In this document: piece after piece, positions 37,173 to 49,800 of the stretch
Position numbering within the stretch: position 1 is the stretch's first letter
Layout of the letters: the number at the start of each line of letters is the position of its first letter
Assembly (NCBI GenBank): GCA_013399855.1
Contig: VXAY01004360.1
Span: 782,711-846,710, forward strand
Direction of reading: 5' to 3'
DNA: 64,000 bases
Origin: Oxyruncus cristatus
Taxonomy: Eukaryota; Chordata; Aves; Passeriformes; Cotingidae
Notes under the pieces: generated by a model
Seen by the model: the letters and a program-made list of their open reading frames with translations, nothing else
Database searches by the model: none
Told to the model about the DNA's origin: nothing
Program-made: the position numbers and the translations under genes

Positions 37173-39929
37173 TAAGGTCTCTGCTTCTGGGTGCTGGTTG
37201 GCAACAGCAGTACATGGATATTAAGCTCAAGTGTAGTCAGAGACAGCTGTGGTAGTTTTGCGTTGTGGAAGAGTGCAAAGGTGGGTTTACACATTATTAA
37301 GGAGTGGACTGAACATAGAACCCTCTGGGAATGAAGGTTGGTGAAGAGATGGAGGTTTATCTGGGCACACATTGATACAGAATAAAGTGAGTGAAATTTA
37401 TTTTCATTAATTTTGACCAGTGTCTAATCCCAGAGTTACTGTTTTATAATTGCACTTCAAGAGCTTCTACTTATACGTGATATAACTTCCTTAAAATCAG
37501 ATAGGTGTTCTTTGTTTGTTAAAGTGTTTTCTTTTCTTTGCGCTTAATTATCAGGGAATTTGAAGCGGACATTTATTATATCTAGGTCTGGTTACCCAAT
37601 TTCCTGTAAACTGGCATTCCCTGAATGCCAGGGGTTTAATTTCATTCCCTGAGTGCCAGATGTTCATTAATAGGAGATGATATGAACAAACCACCAAAGA
37701 AAACTTAATTGTTCAGACATTACTAACAGCTTAATTGATGATTACCTAGTGGAGACTGTGAGGGCACAGTTTACCACACACTGCTTTCATGTTCAATAGT
37801 GCCTTTTACGGAAACACTGCTAATAAAATGTTGAGCAATGCAGAAAAGACAAAGCTAACTGTAGTCTATAAGGTGATTCATCCAAATGCTTACCATAGCT
37901 GCTTCCAATTATACTATTTTTTTCTTAATTTAATAGTCTTTGCCCCAGGATTTGAACCAACTAGTGTAAAACTTGTTTAGTTTTGTATGGTTGGTTTTTT
38001 GGTGTGTTTGATTTTGTTGGTGTTGTTGTTTGGGGTTTTTTTGTTTTTTAGTTGGTTGGTTGGTGTTTGTTTTCCAGTTTTTTCTAAATGTGTGCTGTTT
38101 AATAGGCAGACAGAGCAAAGAACTCCCAGGAAAGAAAGTGGAAGCAAAGATAATCATTTCCTGGCACCACCACATTAGGTTTGTGTACAAGCTCAGAAGC
38201 AAGCTCCCAACTTTCTATGACTGAAAAGAATGACTCACCACAAGAGACACAGCAAGACTACTCTTATAGAAGCCCTATTACACTATGACCACACTTCAGT
38301 AACTACTTACCATGTTTCTCTCCTGTTCCCTATAAACCCCTCACCCAAGGAAATCTCTCACTAAGGAAAATTCAACTGCAGCCTGTCTCTGTGCAGTTTA
38401 GATCTTGCTCCCTCCCTTCCAGCAGTAGTTTAAACCCGAGATGGAAGTGTACTGCAAGTCTGACTGTAAGACGTCACTAAATATGTTAATATACATATTA
38501 CTATTGGAATATAGGATTACATGTTACTTTGCGATATGGAAAGTCATTAGATACAGAAATTCATATTTTGGCCACAGTCTCAGTCATTAATGATGCCTAA
38601 AGTCCCTTTCCCACTAGGAGCCTTATACCTCACACCTTGTACCAAAGCTTGTTTAAAAGGCCTTCATTTTTAAGCAAAAATTCCCTCACTACAGGATATA
38701 AGATGATCCAGGACTATTATTAACCCACATGCTACAGTCCTATGGTAAAGTAGTCTCATAGTCCTAACCACTGTCTCTTAAAAAAATGAAACAAACATAT
38801 TCTGACAATTTCAAAACAAGAAAATTCAAATTAATTAAAAAAGCTGACAAAATATTATTTTTGTTCTCTGGAAAAAAGCTTTCAATTTCCACAGCAAACC
38901 AAATGTCAGTTGCTAACCCAACTGACATTGCATCAAGTACTTCCAGGTGTGACTTTTTCCCTTGGTTTCTGTAGTTGTTTGGAAGGCAGAGACTACTTAT
39001 TCTGAAGTCTAGAACTCAACCTGAAAAGAAAAAGCAAGGGTGTCACTACAATAATAGGATGTGAAAGAGTCTTGTCTAGCATACGGACGATCCATTTTGA
39101 ATTTTTTTTGACTTGCTACTTTTTGAGAGAAAGTGGAGGTTGGTATGTTAATGCTTTGTGAGAATGGTCCTCAGCTCAAACACCCTTCTCTCATCCAAGA
39201 CACTCTGCCCCAAACACAAAGTCTAATCCTCAGGGAAAATTAGGCTGTAGGGTTTCAGCTCTGTAGGTTTCCAGGAAAATAAAACTGAGAGAAACAGCAA
39301 TTTCACCCACTAGAAATTTGAAACCCATGGTTTCAAATCTACAGGTCCATGGGACTTTTTCTGCTCTATGCCACCAGCCAGCTAGATAGGTCTTCAGTTT
39401 GAGTCTTGTATATATTGAACTAGATGGATAGGGAGGAGCACACTTCATGAACTGTCTATATGAGAATTGCTATACTCAATATAATTCAAAATGCATTTTT
39501 TACTCACAAAAATAGATGGGGTCCATCATCTACTGTCAACATAGAGAGTGGGAAATAGTATTTAATTCAGAATCTACATACATTTCTATGGAATATTATT
39601 TTCTTGAGAGGAAAGTGATGAGACAAGAAGGTGCCCTGCTCTTCAGGAACTGGGGAGGAGCTCACTGGAGGAATAGAAGAAGATTATCGGTGAGTTAAGT
39701 CAGCATGTCAAAGGAGGAAAAGAGCATTGGAATCAGTAGGCATTTTCCTACTCTCTACTGTCTGATTTTTATTGGGCTTTATAATCTTAACCATGAGAGT
39801 TTGCTCAGAGCAGGGCAACATACTAAGTTAGCATAATGTCAGTAATGCAGCAGTACAAAGTAAGTTAGACTAGGCAACGTTACAGCCATTGGGCTAAAGA
39901 GAATTGTAAAAAAAAAACCCAAGAAAAAG

Positions 39930-39985
39930 TCATAGAATCATAAAATGGTTTGGCTTGGAAGGGGCCTTAAAGTAGAGATGGAAAT
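39930..39985 (-). mobile_element. CR1 LINE terminal fragment, antisense
   Basis: AGTCATAGAATCATAAAATGG then TTGGCTTGGAAGGGGCCTTA: only the last ~55 bases of the element. Confidence 0.85.
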
Positions 39986-42409
39986 GATAGCATGTGACTA
40001 TGATACAAGAGATATTTGAAGATGTTGGTGTTCTGTCTCCATGAAAATGTCTCTGCAATAGTCAGTAAGACTTTACTGAAGTGTGGCTGAACTCAATTTG
40101 ACAAAAAAAAAAAAGCAAGATGAATCAGAGTGGAACCTGTACTGTTGGAACTCCCCTTTCCACATGACAGACCACCACAGCATTAAACCATGGCAGAGAT
40201 TCAATCACTGCCCAGAAGCTGTTCAGATCACCAAAACAGAGTGCTTGGCAAGGCATCTGAAAAGTATGAAAGGAGCATAAGGTTAAGTTCTGTATGAATT
40301 TAGTCCAGTGGCATTCATCATGCCCAATGACTATGTTAAATTTAAAGCAGAATACAGCAAGGAGAGACAAGTAGGCAGAAGAACATAGCTATTGGATTTA
40401 CAAGCCTGTGGATCTCTCCTGTAGAAGGGGCATACTCATTTTCCAAGACATTATGGACTTAGTATGTGACTGTACAGTTATTGTACAGAAGTACATAAGC
40501 AACTCCTTGCTCATTTCTGGGTATAAACTGGAACTGCACCTTTATGTATGTGTGATCAGTTTTTGCCTCCTCACCATTTACAGTTATGAAGAAAGTCTGG
40601 TGAGGTTTTGCCACTGAAAATTTTGACTTTGTTTCTCCGGACAATGTCTATTCCCACAAACACCAGCATCAATAAGAACAGAGTTTCACATAAAAAAATA
40701 CAGAGAAGGGATTATCTGTGGCTGCAAATGGATGTTCAATGAATGTCATTCTTACCTTTGAATATTTGGGGTTGATGATATGGTCCTCAGGCAGATGATC
40801 CGTAACAGTGATTCTTACCCTGCTTGCTGTAACCTCTTTACCAGTGGATTCCAATTGCTTTGAGCTCTTTGGCTTTGACACCTTGGTTTATGACAAATTC
40901 AAGCCACAACTTTTAGAAATCAACTACATCCAGCCTTGTTCCTTGCTGTTCCATTGATGACACTGCGAGAAGAAAACTTTTTCACAGTATTGCTGAACTG
41001 CTGAACTACAAGCAGATTGACATTTTCAGGCAAAACCCAGCTGGAATAAAGGCTTGCAGAAGGTGTGTGCCCCAGAGCACAGCTGGTGAGCATGCCTGGC
41101 TTACTCACTTGTGAAAGAGTGGCTAAATGTATTTCTTCTTCTTTTCTACAACCTGCCCTGCATGCTGTGAGAGGATCAATTCGTAAGGTAGCTGTCCTGA
41201 CCAAGAAAACTGCCAGAGCACTTTTAAGTAAAACACCGATTTCCCAGATGCAGGAGAAAAATACCATGCCAAAAATACCCTCCCGAGCAAAAGCTGAAGC
41301 TAAAAATAAACAAATCCCAGGAGGCTGGGCATTCTCCATACAAGTCTGCCCAACTCAGCAGCTGGTTACCTACATCTGACTTCTGCAACTACAAGGTAAC
41401 ACACACACATATTTCCTCTATGATAAAGACCAGAGGCCTATGCTCCTGGCTGTCTGAATGGAAGTACCTCCATTCAGAAGTCACAGCCTATTCTAATTTT
41501 AAGTAAAAATTGAGGCCAAGTACTGGCTGTAGCATGTTTTTGCTAATGCTAGAAAAACCTGTGGAAAGACAAGAAGTGGGGTTTCCCAAATGTGTTTAAT
41601 TTCCCTGTAGGATTCATGAAAATTTGTTCATTACAAATCCTCTAGGATGAAAGACATAGTGAAATTAGGTATGTGTGTTGCTACAGTTAAAGCACTATAT
41701 GCAGTCACACTTGATTTGGATTATTTGTGTTCCTACAACTATGAACTCTTGATGGTAGAGCCAATACTTCTGGTTGACTAATGCAAGTGGAAGGTGGAGG
41801 AGAGGGAATGTGAGAATAGTCTGTGAAAAACAAAGTGGTATGTGTCATAACTCGTCTGTGAAAGAGTCCCAGTTATAACATACCTGACAGAGCTTGTCAT
41901 TTATGTAGGTGCTTTTCTGTCTCCTGCTTTTCAAACCCAATGTTTTCAAACCCCTTTTTTCAGTAATCCCTTTGCCAGTATATTATAAAATATCACCTGA
42001 AAGCATGTCTTGCTAGAATGATGGTCAGACGTGGGTTGGGAAAGGTGCTGTGTAATCTTCAGTAGTTTCACCCTTGATTTCACCAATAGAATGTTTAGCA
42101 TCGATTTGCCAGAAAGTAGAACCAGGCCCATGCTTATGTATCATTGCAATGGCCCTGAAAGCTGGTGCTAACAAGGTGAATGTACATATCAGTACAGTGA
42201 ATACATGTCAGCAAGGTGTTCGCACACATGCATTGCTGCATGCACAGTTTTAGAGACTGGCTTGCACACATTCCGTAGGTGTTACACATGTGCAGGCCCA
42301 CAGGCCAAATTATTCCACAATCAAAATGCCTTTTGCAAGTAGACTGAAGCAAGGAGTAAGGAGCATAGTAACAAAATTGTTCCTTACTTGATTTACAATT
42401 AGAAGGATC

Positions 42410-42440
42410 ATATATCCACAGAATTCTGTGATTCTGTGAC
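42410..42440 (+). mobile_element. Possible CR1 terminal remnant
   Basis: GAATTCTGTGATTCTGTGAC carries the CR1 terminal 8-base repeat, but too little precedes it to be certain. Confidence 0.45.
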
Positions 42441-43244
42441 ACACAAGTTATTGAATAGTAAATACTGATTTAGGGCTAAAAGCTGCAAACAAAGACTGTT
42501 TTCTGAATTATTACAGAAACAGAAAGAATGTCAGCATTTTAACTGGAGAACAGGGACCTTTTGTTAAAGGAATTCTTGGGAATAAAAACAATGTTCCTTT
42601 ATAAAACATTGGTATCATATTTAGTTTCCCAGCCAAATTGAAAACATTAACCACATTCGCTTTTTTATGATGCCTAATTGAGAAAAAATCAACATGCATC
42701 TGTTTTGTTCAGCGTAAGGAAGCATAAACTGAAATTCTTAGAGAAACATATGGAAAAGAATATCTTGGATTTATTTTGATTAGAGTTTCCTTCGACAAAA
42801 CAAATAAAATATGCTAACTATTTCAGCAGTGAAAACCTGAAAAGGAGAGTTAAATAGCAGTAAAGAGAAAACAATGCAATTTTATCATTACACCAGCCAA
42901 TATCAAACTGCATGGATGTTCACAGCATCATAATTAAATTGATAAACTGAAGTATGTGTATGAACGTCAGCAATGCTTCTTGCTCTTTCTTCCAAAGATA
43001 CTCTGTAATTTGAATGGTGATTTGTTAACAGTCTGAGTCCCTGAAAACTGAAGAGAAGAAAGAGCAATTTCATAATGTTGCAATTATTTTGCACTTAGGT
43101 GTGAGAAAAGGCTAAAGCAGCATGCTATGAAAATGTATTTGTTGTTACAGGAATTTGGAGGGCATAAGGAGATAATTGGGCATCTCAGTCAATGGGCAGG
43201 TAATGAGCTGAGCTCTTCAAGAGAAATGTTTCAGTGATTTCAAA

Positions 43245-43312
43245 AAATTCACTTCCCTGGAAGTGTTCAAGGCCAGGTGGTATGGGGCTTTGAGCAACCT
43301 GCTCTAATCAGC
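43245..43312 (+). mobile_element. CR1 LINE 3' fragment, sense
   Basis: TCCCTGGAAGTGTTCAAGGC then GGGGCTTTGAGCAACCTGCT, the CR1 block just before the 3' terminus. It lies just beyond the TCP10-like poly(A) site. Confidence 0.85.
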
Positions 43313-43439
43313 ATAAGGCAGCACTGAACTGTATATTTGAGGCTCTTATGCCGTGGTCCATAATTGTAGTCACTGTCACAACTAAATAGCAGAAAAACAA
43401 GGGAATGTGTGATCAGTACTATGAAGCAAACACTTCAAT

Positions 43440-43694
43440 AAGAAGTACTGTGGGCATTTATTTTAATGTTGTATACACAAAGAGTGCATGACCGCATCTC
43501 ATTCAAGTCTCACTCAAGAGACATTACATTCAAGTGAGGTTATTCCAGTCTAAGCCAGTCACTCAGCCAAAGTAATTTTCAGCCTTACGGATCCATCCAG
43601 TCCTTTTCACAAATTAAATCTTCCTAACAGTTCTGACCTGCCAAGAAAATGGGTTGAGCTACATACGTGCAGTGCAGCCCCTTGCGGGGAGGAA
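43440..43694 (-). terminator. TCP10: TCP10-like 3' UTR and poly(A) signal
   Basis: On the minus strand AATAAA occurs at 43462-43457, about 230 bases after the stop. It is the first canonical hexamer, and cleavage is inferred around 43440. Confidence 0.65.
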
Positions 43695-43884
43695 TTACTT
43701 CTTATCTAGGATGAGATTACCCTCCTCATCTTTGATTTGAACTCGTCCAGTGGAGTACTTGGTTTCCCGTCTGCCGTTGCAGTACACAGTTTTCACAGTA
43801 CCGTCTGGGTACTCCCGCCTCTTGAACTGTGCTGTGTGAATCTCCTTCTGGCCATTACTGAATATCACTATTTTATCTCCATTC
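43695..43884 (-). CDS. TCP10: TCP10-like terminal G-box exon and stop
   Basis: Acceptor CTTCTTTCAG. Sixty-two codons follow the completed Lys codon: [37 protein letters not shown], and [17 protein letters not shown] before TAA at 43697-43695. The C-terminus matches the family's usual end. Confidence 0.92.
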
Positions 43885-46800
43885 CTGAAAGAAGCAGCGA
43901 TGAATGAATTGATGGGAAGGCACTGTCTGTTATTAACCTGTCTCACTGAGCTGTCTAACGTGACTCAATGAAAAGTGGAAAATAATGTCAGAATTAACGT
44001 GGGATGGCATTTGAGATCTTATCTCACAAAAAGATTTCAATACATAGTATATAACAGCTAAGGGAGATCTGCATTTTACATGATTTCATGCAGGGATCTC
44101 AAGGCTTTTTGCAGGCAGAAAATCTGTTTTACAACAGGAACCTTTCTAAGCCCAGAAGAGGCACGAATAAAAGATTCCTGTTGTTGTATTTCTCATTTTG
44201 CATGAAGGAATAGAGAGACAATACATGAAATGCCTTTCCTAAGATGAGAAAGGGAGCCAAACGGGTAGGAATACAGCTCAAAAGCCCTCATCCTCAGTCC
44301 TTTAGCACCCATATTTTTAACACAGACAACTTGGTGATCTCCCAGCAACTTTGGCCAGTGGAAAGTTACAAGAAACCAAATGAATGGAACCAATGAAGGA
44401 ATATTTCACAGTGACTTTGCCAGTGACCAATGGTCACCTATCACTCAAGGTGAAAGTGAACAGTTTTCAGTGCTACCTTGATAGATAAACCCTTGCTATC
44501 TTAAAAATTCTTTCTCCCTTCATCTGGAAATTTCCTAGCTATGCAAAATCCAGCCACAGTTCTAAATGTCAGTATCATTGTACCTGTGTCCAATGCCTGG
44601 TTTCTGTCATTTATAGAAGACTTACTTTTCTACTTTTACTACGGTACCATCTGGGAAAAAAGTTTCCTTCAATCCGTCACTATAGAGGCACTTCACTGTG
44701 TGATCTGGAAACACAATTTCTTGTGTGCCGTCGGGATAATGTTTTTCTGTGGAAAAAAAAGATGTAAAAAGTCTATCTATTATTCTTTCATGTTTTTTTA
44801 CACAGAGCTAGGTCAGGATTTTTTTTTTTTTTGGACGTTGCAGTGAGGATGGAAATTATATGCACAGTACGGCTAAAGAAATTAAAGAATCACATAATCA
44901 GATAATCAAAATTAGAAAAGTTACATTGACATGTAACATGTAATTGACATTATTATATTTACTTTGTAGGAGGAAACTGAGCAGTGAAGTGATGGAATAT
45001 ACTGGAAGTGAAGTGCACAGACAATGTGAAATGGCAAGAAAAGACTTAATCTGTTGGAGTCAGAATGCAGAACACACTTTCATAATAGAAATAAATCTGT
45101 ACATACCACTCACGCTTACGAGCTCTTGCATACCTATCTGATTATTCGGGAACTGCAGCACCTCCAGGCCATCTGGATAAGAAGTGTGGGTTGTCTGTGC
45201 ATCTGCATAATAATAAATCTGGAAGGAGAGTGAAGCGTTAGCAGCATGTTCACAATATTTGCATAAGCAGGTTCAACCATAACAATGTGCTTAAAAGCAA
45301 ACCATCTTTAAAAAGTCGTTTCAAGGTCATTTTCTGCATCTGCCATCCATAAAAGTAGCTATGTTCACATTGCTGTTCCTTCCTCTCAGTCACACTCCTT
45401 CTCATGGCTGTGTCTAGATGATTCTACTTTCATCTCTTTAGCATACAGAAGAAGAGCACGTATATGAAAGTCATCCTTTGACCTCTGTGCTTTGGATCTC
45501 ATCCATGAACTATTAATTTAAAATAGCCCTACTGCTACCAAGGCCTCACTTATTTCCACTCTAGCTCACATTATTATTAACTATTTATATTTATATAATG
45601 CCAAGAGGAATTACCTACTCTACAAATGGATAAAAACAAGCCCTTGCTTCAGATATCTGTTTCTGCCCCTTGCCTTTGTTCAGTCTCCTGCTTGACTAGC
45701 CACACATTTTTCCTTCTTTAACTGTTACCTTCGTGCCTTACCACTTTTGTTGTTGTAGATGAAGAAGTTTCACTGCTCAGGGTTGTTAAACCAACACCCT
45801 TCCTTATCAATTTCTCTCAGAATTGATAGATCAAGATAAATGATAGGACCTTGTTGGAAAATCAATTAATCATTTCATTTTCCATGAAGAAAAAAAAAAA
45901 TTTACACACCACTCTCTGATCTGGCATGATCTTCTTTACATCTCCATTGGAAAAGCTAATCGTTGTCGTCCTTTTATCAACACTGATCTCTTTTTTAGTA
46001 CCATTGCGGAAAGTGAGGATTCGGCGTCCATCGGTAAGCACCTCTTCTACCTTCAAACACACAGAGCATCTAATTGAAGTCGAAGGAAATGAGCAGCATT
46101 GCACTGCCTTCCAATTAACTGGAGCTTGAAGTAAGTCATTCTATGCCTTTGTATTTCAGAAGTTATCACTGCAGAACAGGCCTTATTTTTTTTTTTTTTC
46201 ATTTGTATATTAAAGCGGCCAAAAGAAATTTTCTTTTCACAAGATGAACTTACGTGTATCACATGTCCCCAATTCTCACCCTATCGCTTTGTTTTTCTGT
46301 GAAGGGAGATAAGGTGCACAGCCCTGTGGCAATAGGGAAGACAGTCAGGTTTTTCCATGACCAACTTCAGTGAATTATTGTCTGGACTGATTTCATATAT
46401 GCTTGTATGTCTTCCACACAGGCCACTTGAGAGACCCTGGTTCTGGATTATGTGAGCCAAAATGATTGAACTTGATGTATTAACACAGATTGCTGACATG
46501 ATAGATTAAGAATCATTTTTTTACAAATAATCCTGTATGGACATTCAGTACTACAGAATTAATTGTGGCTGCATGCAGAAACCTGAAAAATTGCACAAAA
46601 CTTCTTAACAACAACAGGCAATAATGCCATCAGTGTGCTCCTCTACAAACAATACACTGGTCAGAGAAGACTTCATACCTAGCATAGCCTCTGGTTAATC
46701 AATTTTCCTGGTATTACTATGGCAGTTGATTCTGTTCACCATATATCAAATCCCACAACATAATTCATTTGAAGTCCAAAAATGAAGGCAACCAGAAGAC

Positions 46801-49800
46801 GCACTATAGCTTTGCTATCTGGTTCCAACAATCAGAATATCCACAAAAAGGGAATGCCGCCCAACCAATCTCACCTTTCCATCACGATACTCTATTTTTT
46901 CCTGCACCTCTTCCTCACTCTGTCTTCTTTCTTGATGCAACATTGACCTTCTAGATAATATTGATTTTGGAGGCTATGTAAAGAAAACATCACAGTCAAT
47001 GTTATATAAATGTAAATGTTTTAAAAATATTTTCATTACTTTTAATCAGCAGTGCAAACCCCATATTTACTTTCACACATGCAGAGGTAAGATGCCCTTC
47101 TTTTGGGTATTGCCTTGCATTTGCAATGAATTTTTATGTTTTAGTTGCAACCAGAAATGTTGCACATTAACTCAAATTATCTTTGGTTTGCAAAGCTAAA
47201 GGTAGCAAAAAGAAAGTCCAAAAATGAAGTGGTAAGAGTGCATCCTGGCAAAATTACACCGTACAAAATGGAGAAAATAAACACAAGGACAGAGAGTAGA
47301 ATTCTCTCTGAATATTGGGTTACTGATTTGATCACTACAAAGGAAGGTACCTATATTAGCTAGAATCACTCTTCTGAAACAAATTACATGGCCTTTAGCT
47401 CTCAGTCAATGCTCTCTATGTAACTAAGGGCTATTCCGGATGTTGCAATTCCAATTTACCGTTGCCATGAGAGCTCTTTGCAGTCTGGCAGCATAAAGGA
47501 GCCTTAAGTTAATTGACATCTGGAACACAGCGTTAAGGGCAGTTACTAGAGAATGTTAATTACTTTTGAAGATGTGGTGAAATTTTGAATTATGGGATCC
47601 AAAGGAACAGGGAGTACTGCTCCCCACGGGGCAATGGCATGCTTCAGTAAACGGCTATAAACACCGTGCTCAAAGTCGTCGGATACATCCCTCATACTCT
47701 GTCCACTGCATAGCCTAGAAAGTGAGAACGGAGTGTTTTTCTGTTTTTGGTGTGGTTTATTTCTGTTCACAAGTGGAAAGAAGGCAGTTGCTGATCATGC
47801 AAGAACCAGAATCATAAATAGATCAAATCTTTGCTTCAGCATCCAGAAAAGCAGAACTGTTGCTCTGCTTTTACAACCAGAACTTGTAAATACTTTGTTG
47901 TCACTTGCAGTTATGCCACTTCTCCTGTGTGTGGTCACTAAAGCCACTTTATTCTGAGGTTTTAGCAGTTATTCTGTCTTTTTAAGAGTTTCTTCTTCCT
48001 GAGCCAAAATTAATATGGTAACTAACAGCATAAATCTATTAATATTCAGCAGTTGAGCAGGAATATATTGATAAAGAAATCTAATCTATTATTTGAAAGC
48101 CCTTACAATATTGTTTTAAAGACTGTACTCATATCATGAGTAGAGGAAAGACAATAAAGCCAGGAGAGTATTGTTCCTAACTGAATGGATGCTAGCATGC
48201 TGTATATGAAAACTAAGACCACGGACTCACTGAAATTCTATTTTATAGAGTTACATGGTGAAATACCTCTCTTTCTTCATTGTTTTTGCAGGGTACAAAG
48301 CTGCAAGTGTCATCGCTATGGTTATGTGAGAGGGACATGTCTTCTGAGCTGTCTGAAATTGGCAAAGGCATGCCTGTAAGAAAAAGCAAAGTAAAAGGGC
48401 TCATTGAAAGCATATGCAAATTCCTGAATCACGTTTCCATACCTATCTCAGGTTTTTCAAAGATGTCGCAGAGTCTGGCAACACATTGCTTCTCACACTG
48501 ATAATGTTTGCTAACATCTTTCCATCCTTCCAAAGGTGCTTTGTCCTGGACCAAAATGAAATTCAGTCCATATCCATTCTCTGGCCTTTAAACTTCCAGG
48601 ACAACAAACTCAGTGAGTAAGCAGGTGACAGCACAATCTGCTCTCCCTCTCTTGTAAAATATAAATTTGATAATTTGTCTCAGAATAATGAGTGTTTTAG
48701 TGATAACATCCTCTGCAAGTCAAGAGTTAGAGACCAGTGCCTCCAAGTCAATTGCAGACCATTTTAAGCAGGCAGAAAGTTTCCACCTATCTTACCTTTT
48801 ACACCGGAAGATGAATTAGGCTCCTTGAAAAGACCACTGACATGTGAGACAGCTCCAGGTGATTTTCTACCATCTGTTTTTCCTCCAGTAGGAGATGGTT
48901 GATGTACAACCTGAAGAAAAATGGAGATGGCCTGGCCTACAATCATGCTTCACTGTAAGATAGGACCTGTCAGTGACATGGCCAGAGTGCACTTCCCCTT
49001 CCTAGGAGTTTAGCTGTCTGTGTTTGGGTATCGTGCATGGGTCTAACCTTAGTTCAGACTGTTGTGGAGAAAGGAAGGTGGAAGAACTGGAAGAAGCATC
49101 AGACAAGGCCATTCCCACCGCCCCGCCCAGCACTTCCCTTCTCTTGAAAGCTGCATTTCATTTGTTCCATGTTGGTTTTGATTGCAGTTGTCTGTACCTG
49201 GCCATGCACCTCATTGATCCAAATCCCAGTTCCATAGGATGACTTCCTATCATGACCCCAGACCTGTCTCATCACTATAGGCTTTGACAATTGAAATTTT
49301 GGTCTAACCCTCACTGCCATCCCCAGCCTGCCCTCCTTCCTCTCTGGGTCTGTGGGATGGGCACTGCCCTGCTGGACTCCTTGAGCTGCTCCTGATGGTC
49401 CAAGTCCATGGCCTTCCTGGGAGCCACTGGCCCATGAAATACCCCAGTGCTTGGTTCATGTGATCACCTCTGAACTTTTTCTGAGGCAAGAGGGGCAGGT
49501 TTCAAAACATTCACCCACACTCTGGCCTGCAGGTATCTGAATAGCTTGATGTATGAACAGTCTCTAGGATAATTTCTCACAAAACCCCCTTCAGTTCCAG
49601 TTAAAGAAAACCAAGCAACAGTCGTGTGGGGATCAGGATGCTGATTTAGCTTCTGAACAATTCTATAAAAAGAAAATAAAGGGTATTGACTTACTTTTTC
49701 TGGTTCTAAAGGTGTCAGTCTTCCCTGGTTAAGTGCCCTGCTTCCAATTGGTGTGCTTCTGCCAATGGAAGAGTTAGCTGGTTTCTTTTCTTGATGTTCT

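Larger units (their letters stand above)
36213..43439. other. Intergenic DNA between the convergent genes
   Basis: Contains small CR1 fragments (listed separately) and a TG/TTTG-rich stretch near 37985-38080. A coding-like island on the minus strand at 40400-40920 is treated as a finding. No supported gene. Confidence 0.6.

Noticed and set aside
44541..44846. 101-codon plus-strand open frame
   Set aside because: It is the antisense shadow of a G-box exon of the TCP10-like gene.
47460..47505. Small minus-strand block with a GTAAAT donor
   Set aside because: Its phase does not fit between the flanking TCP10-like exons in any reading.
49464..49694. Extension of the TCP10-like exon past 49695
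   Set aside because: A strong GTAAGT donor ends the exon, and the following residues are intronic read-through.
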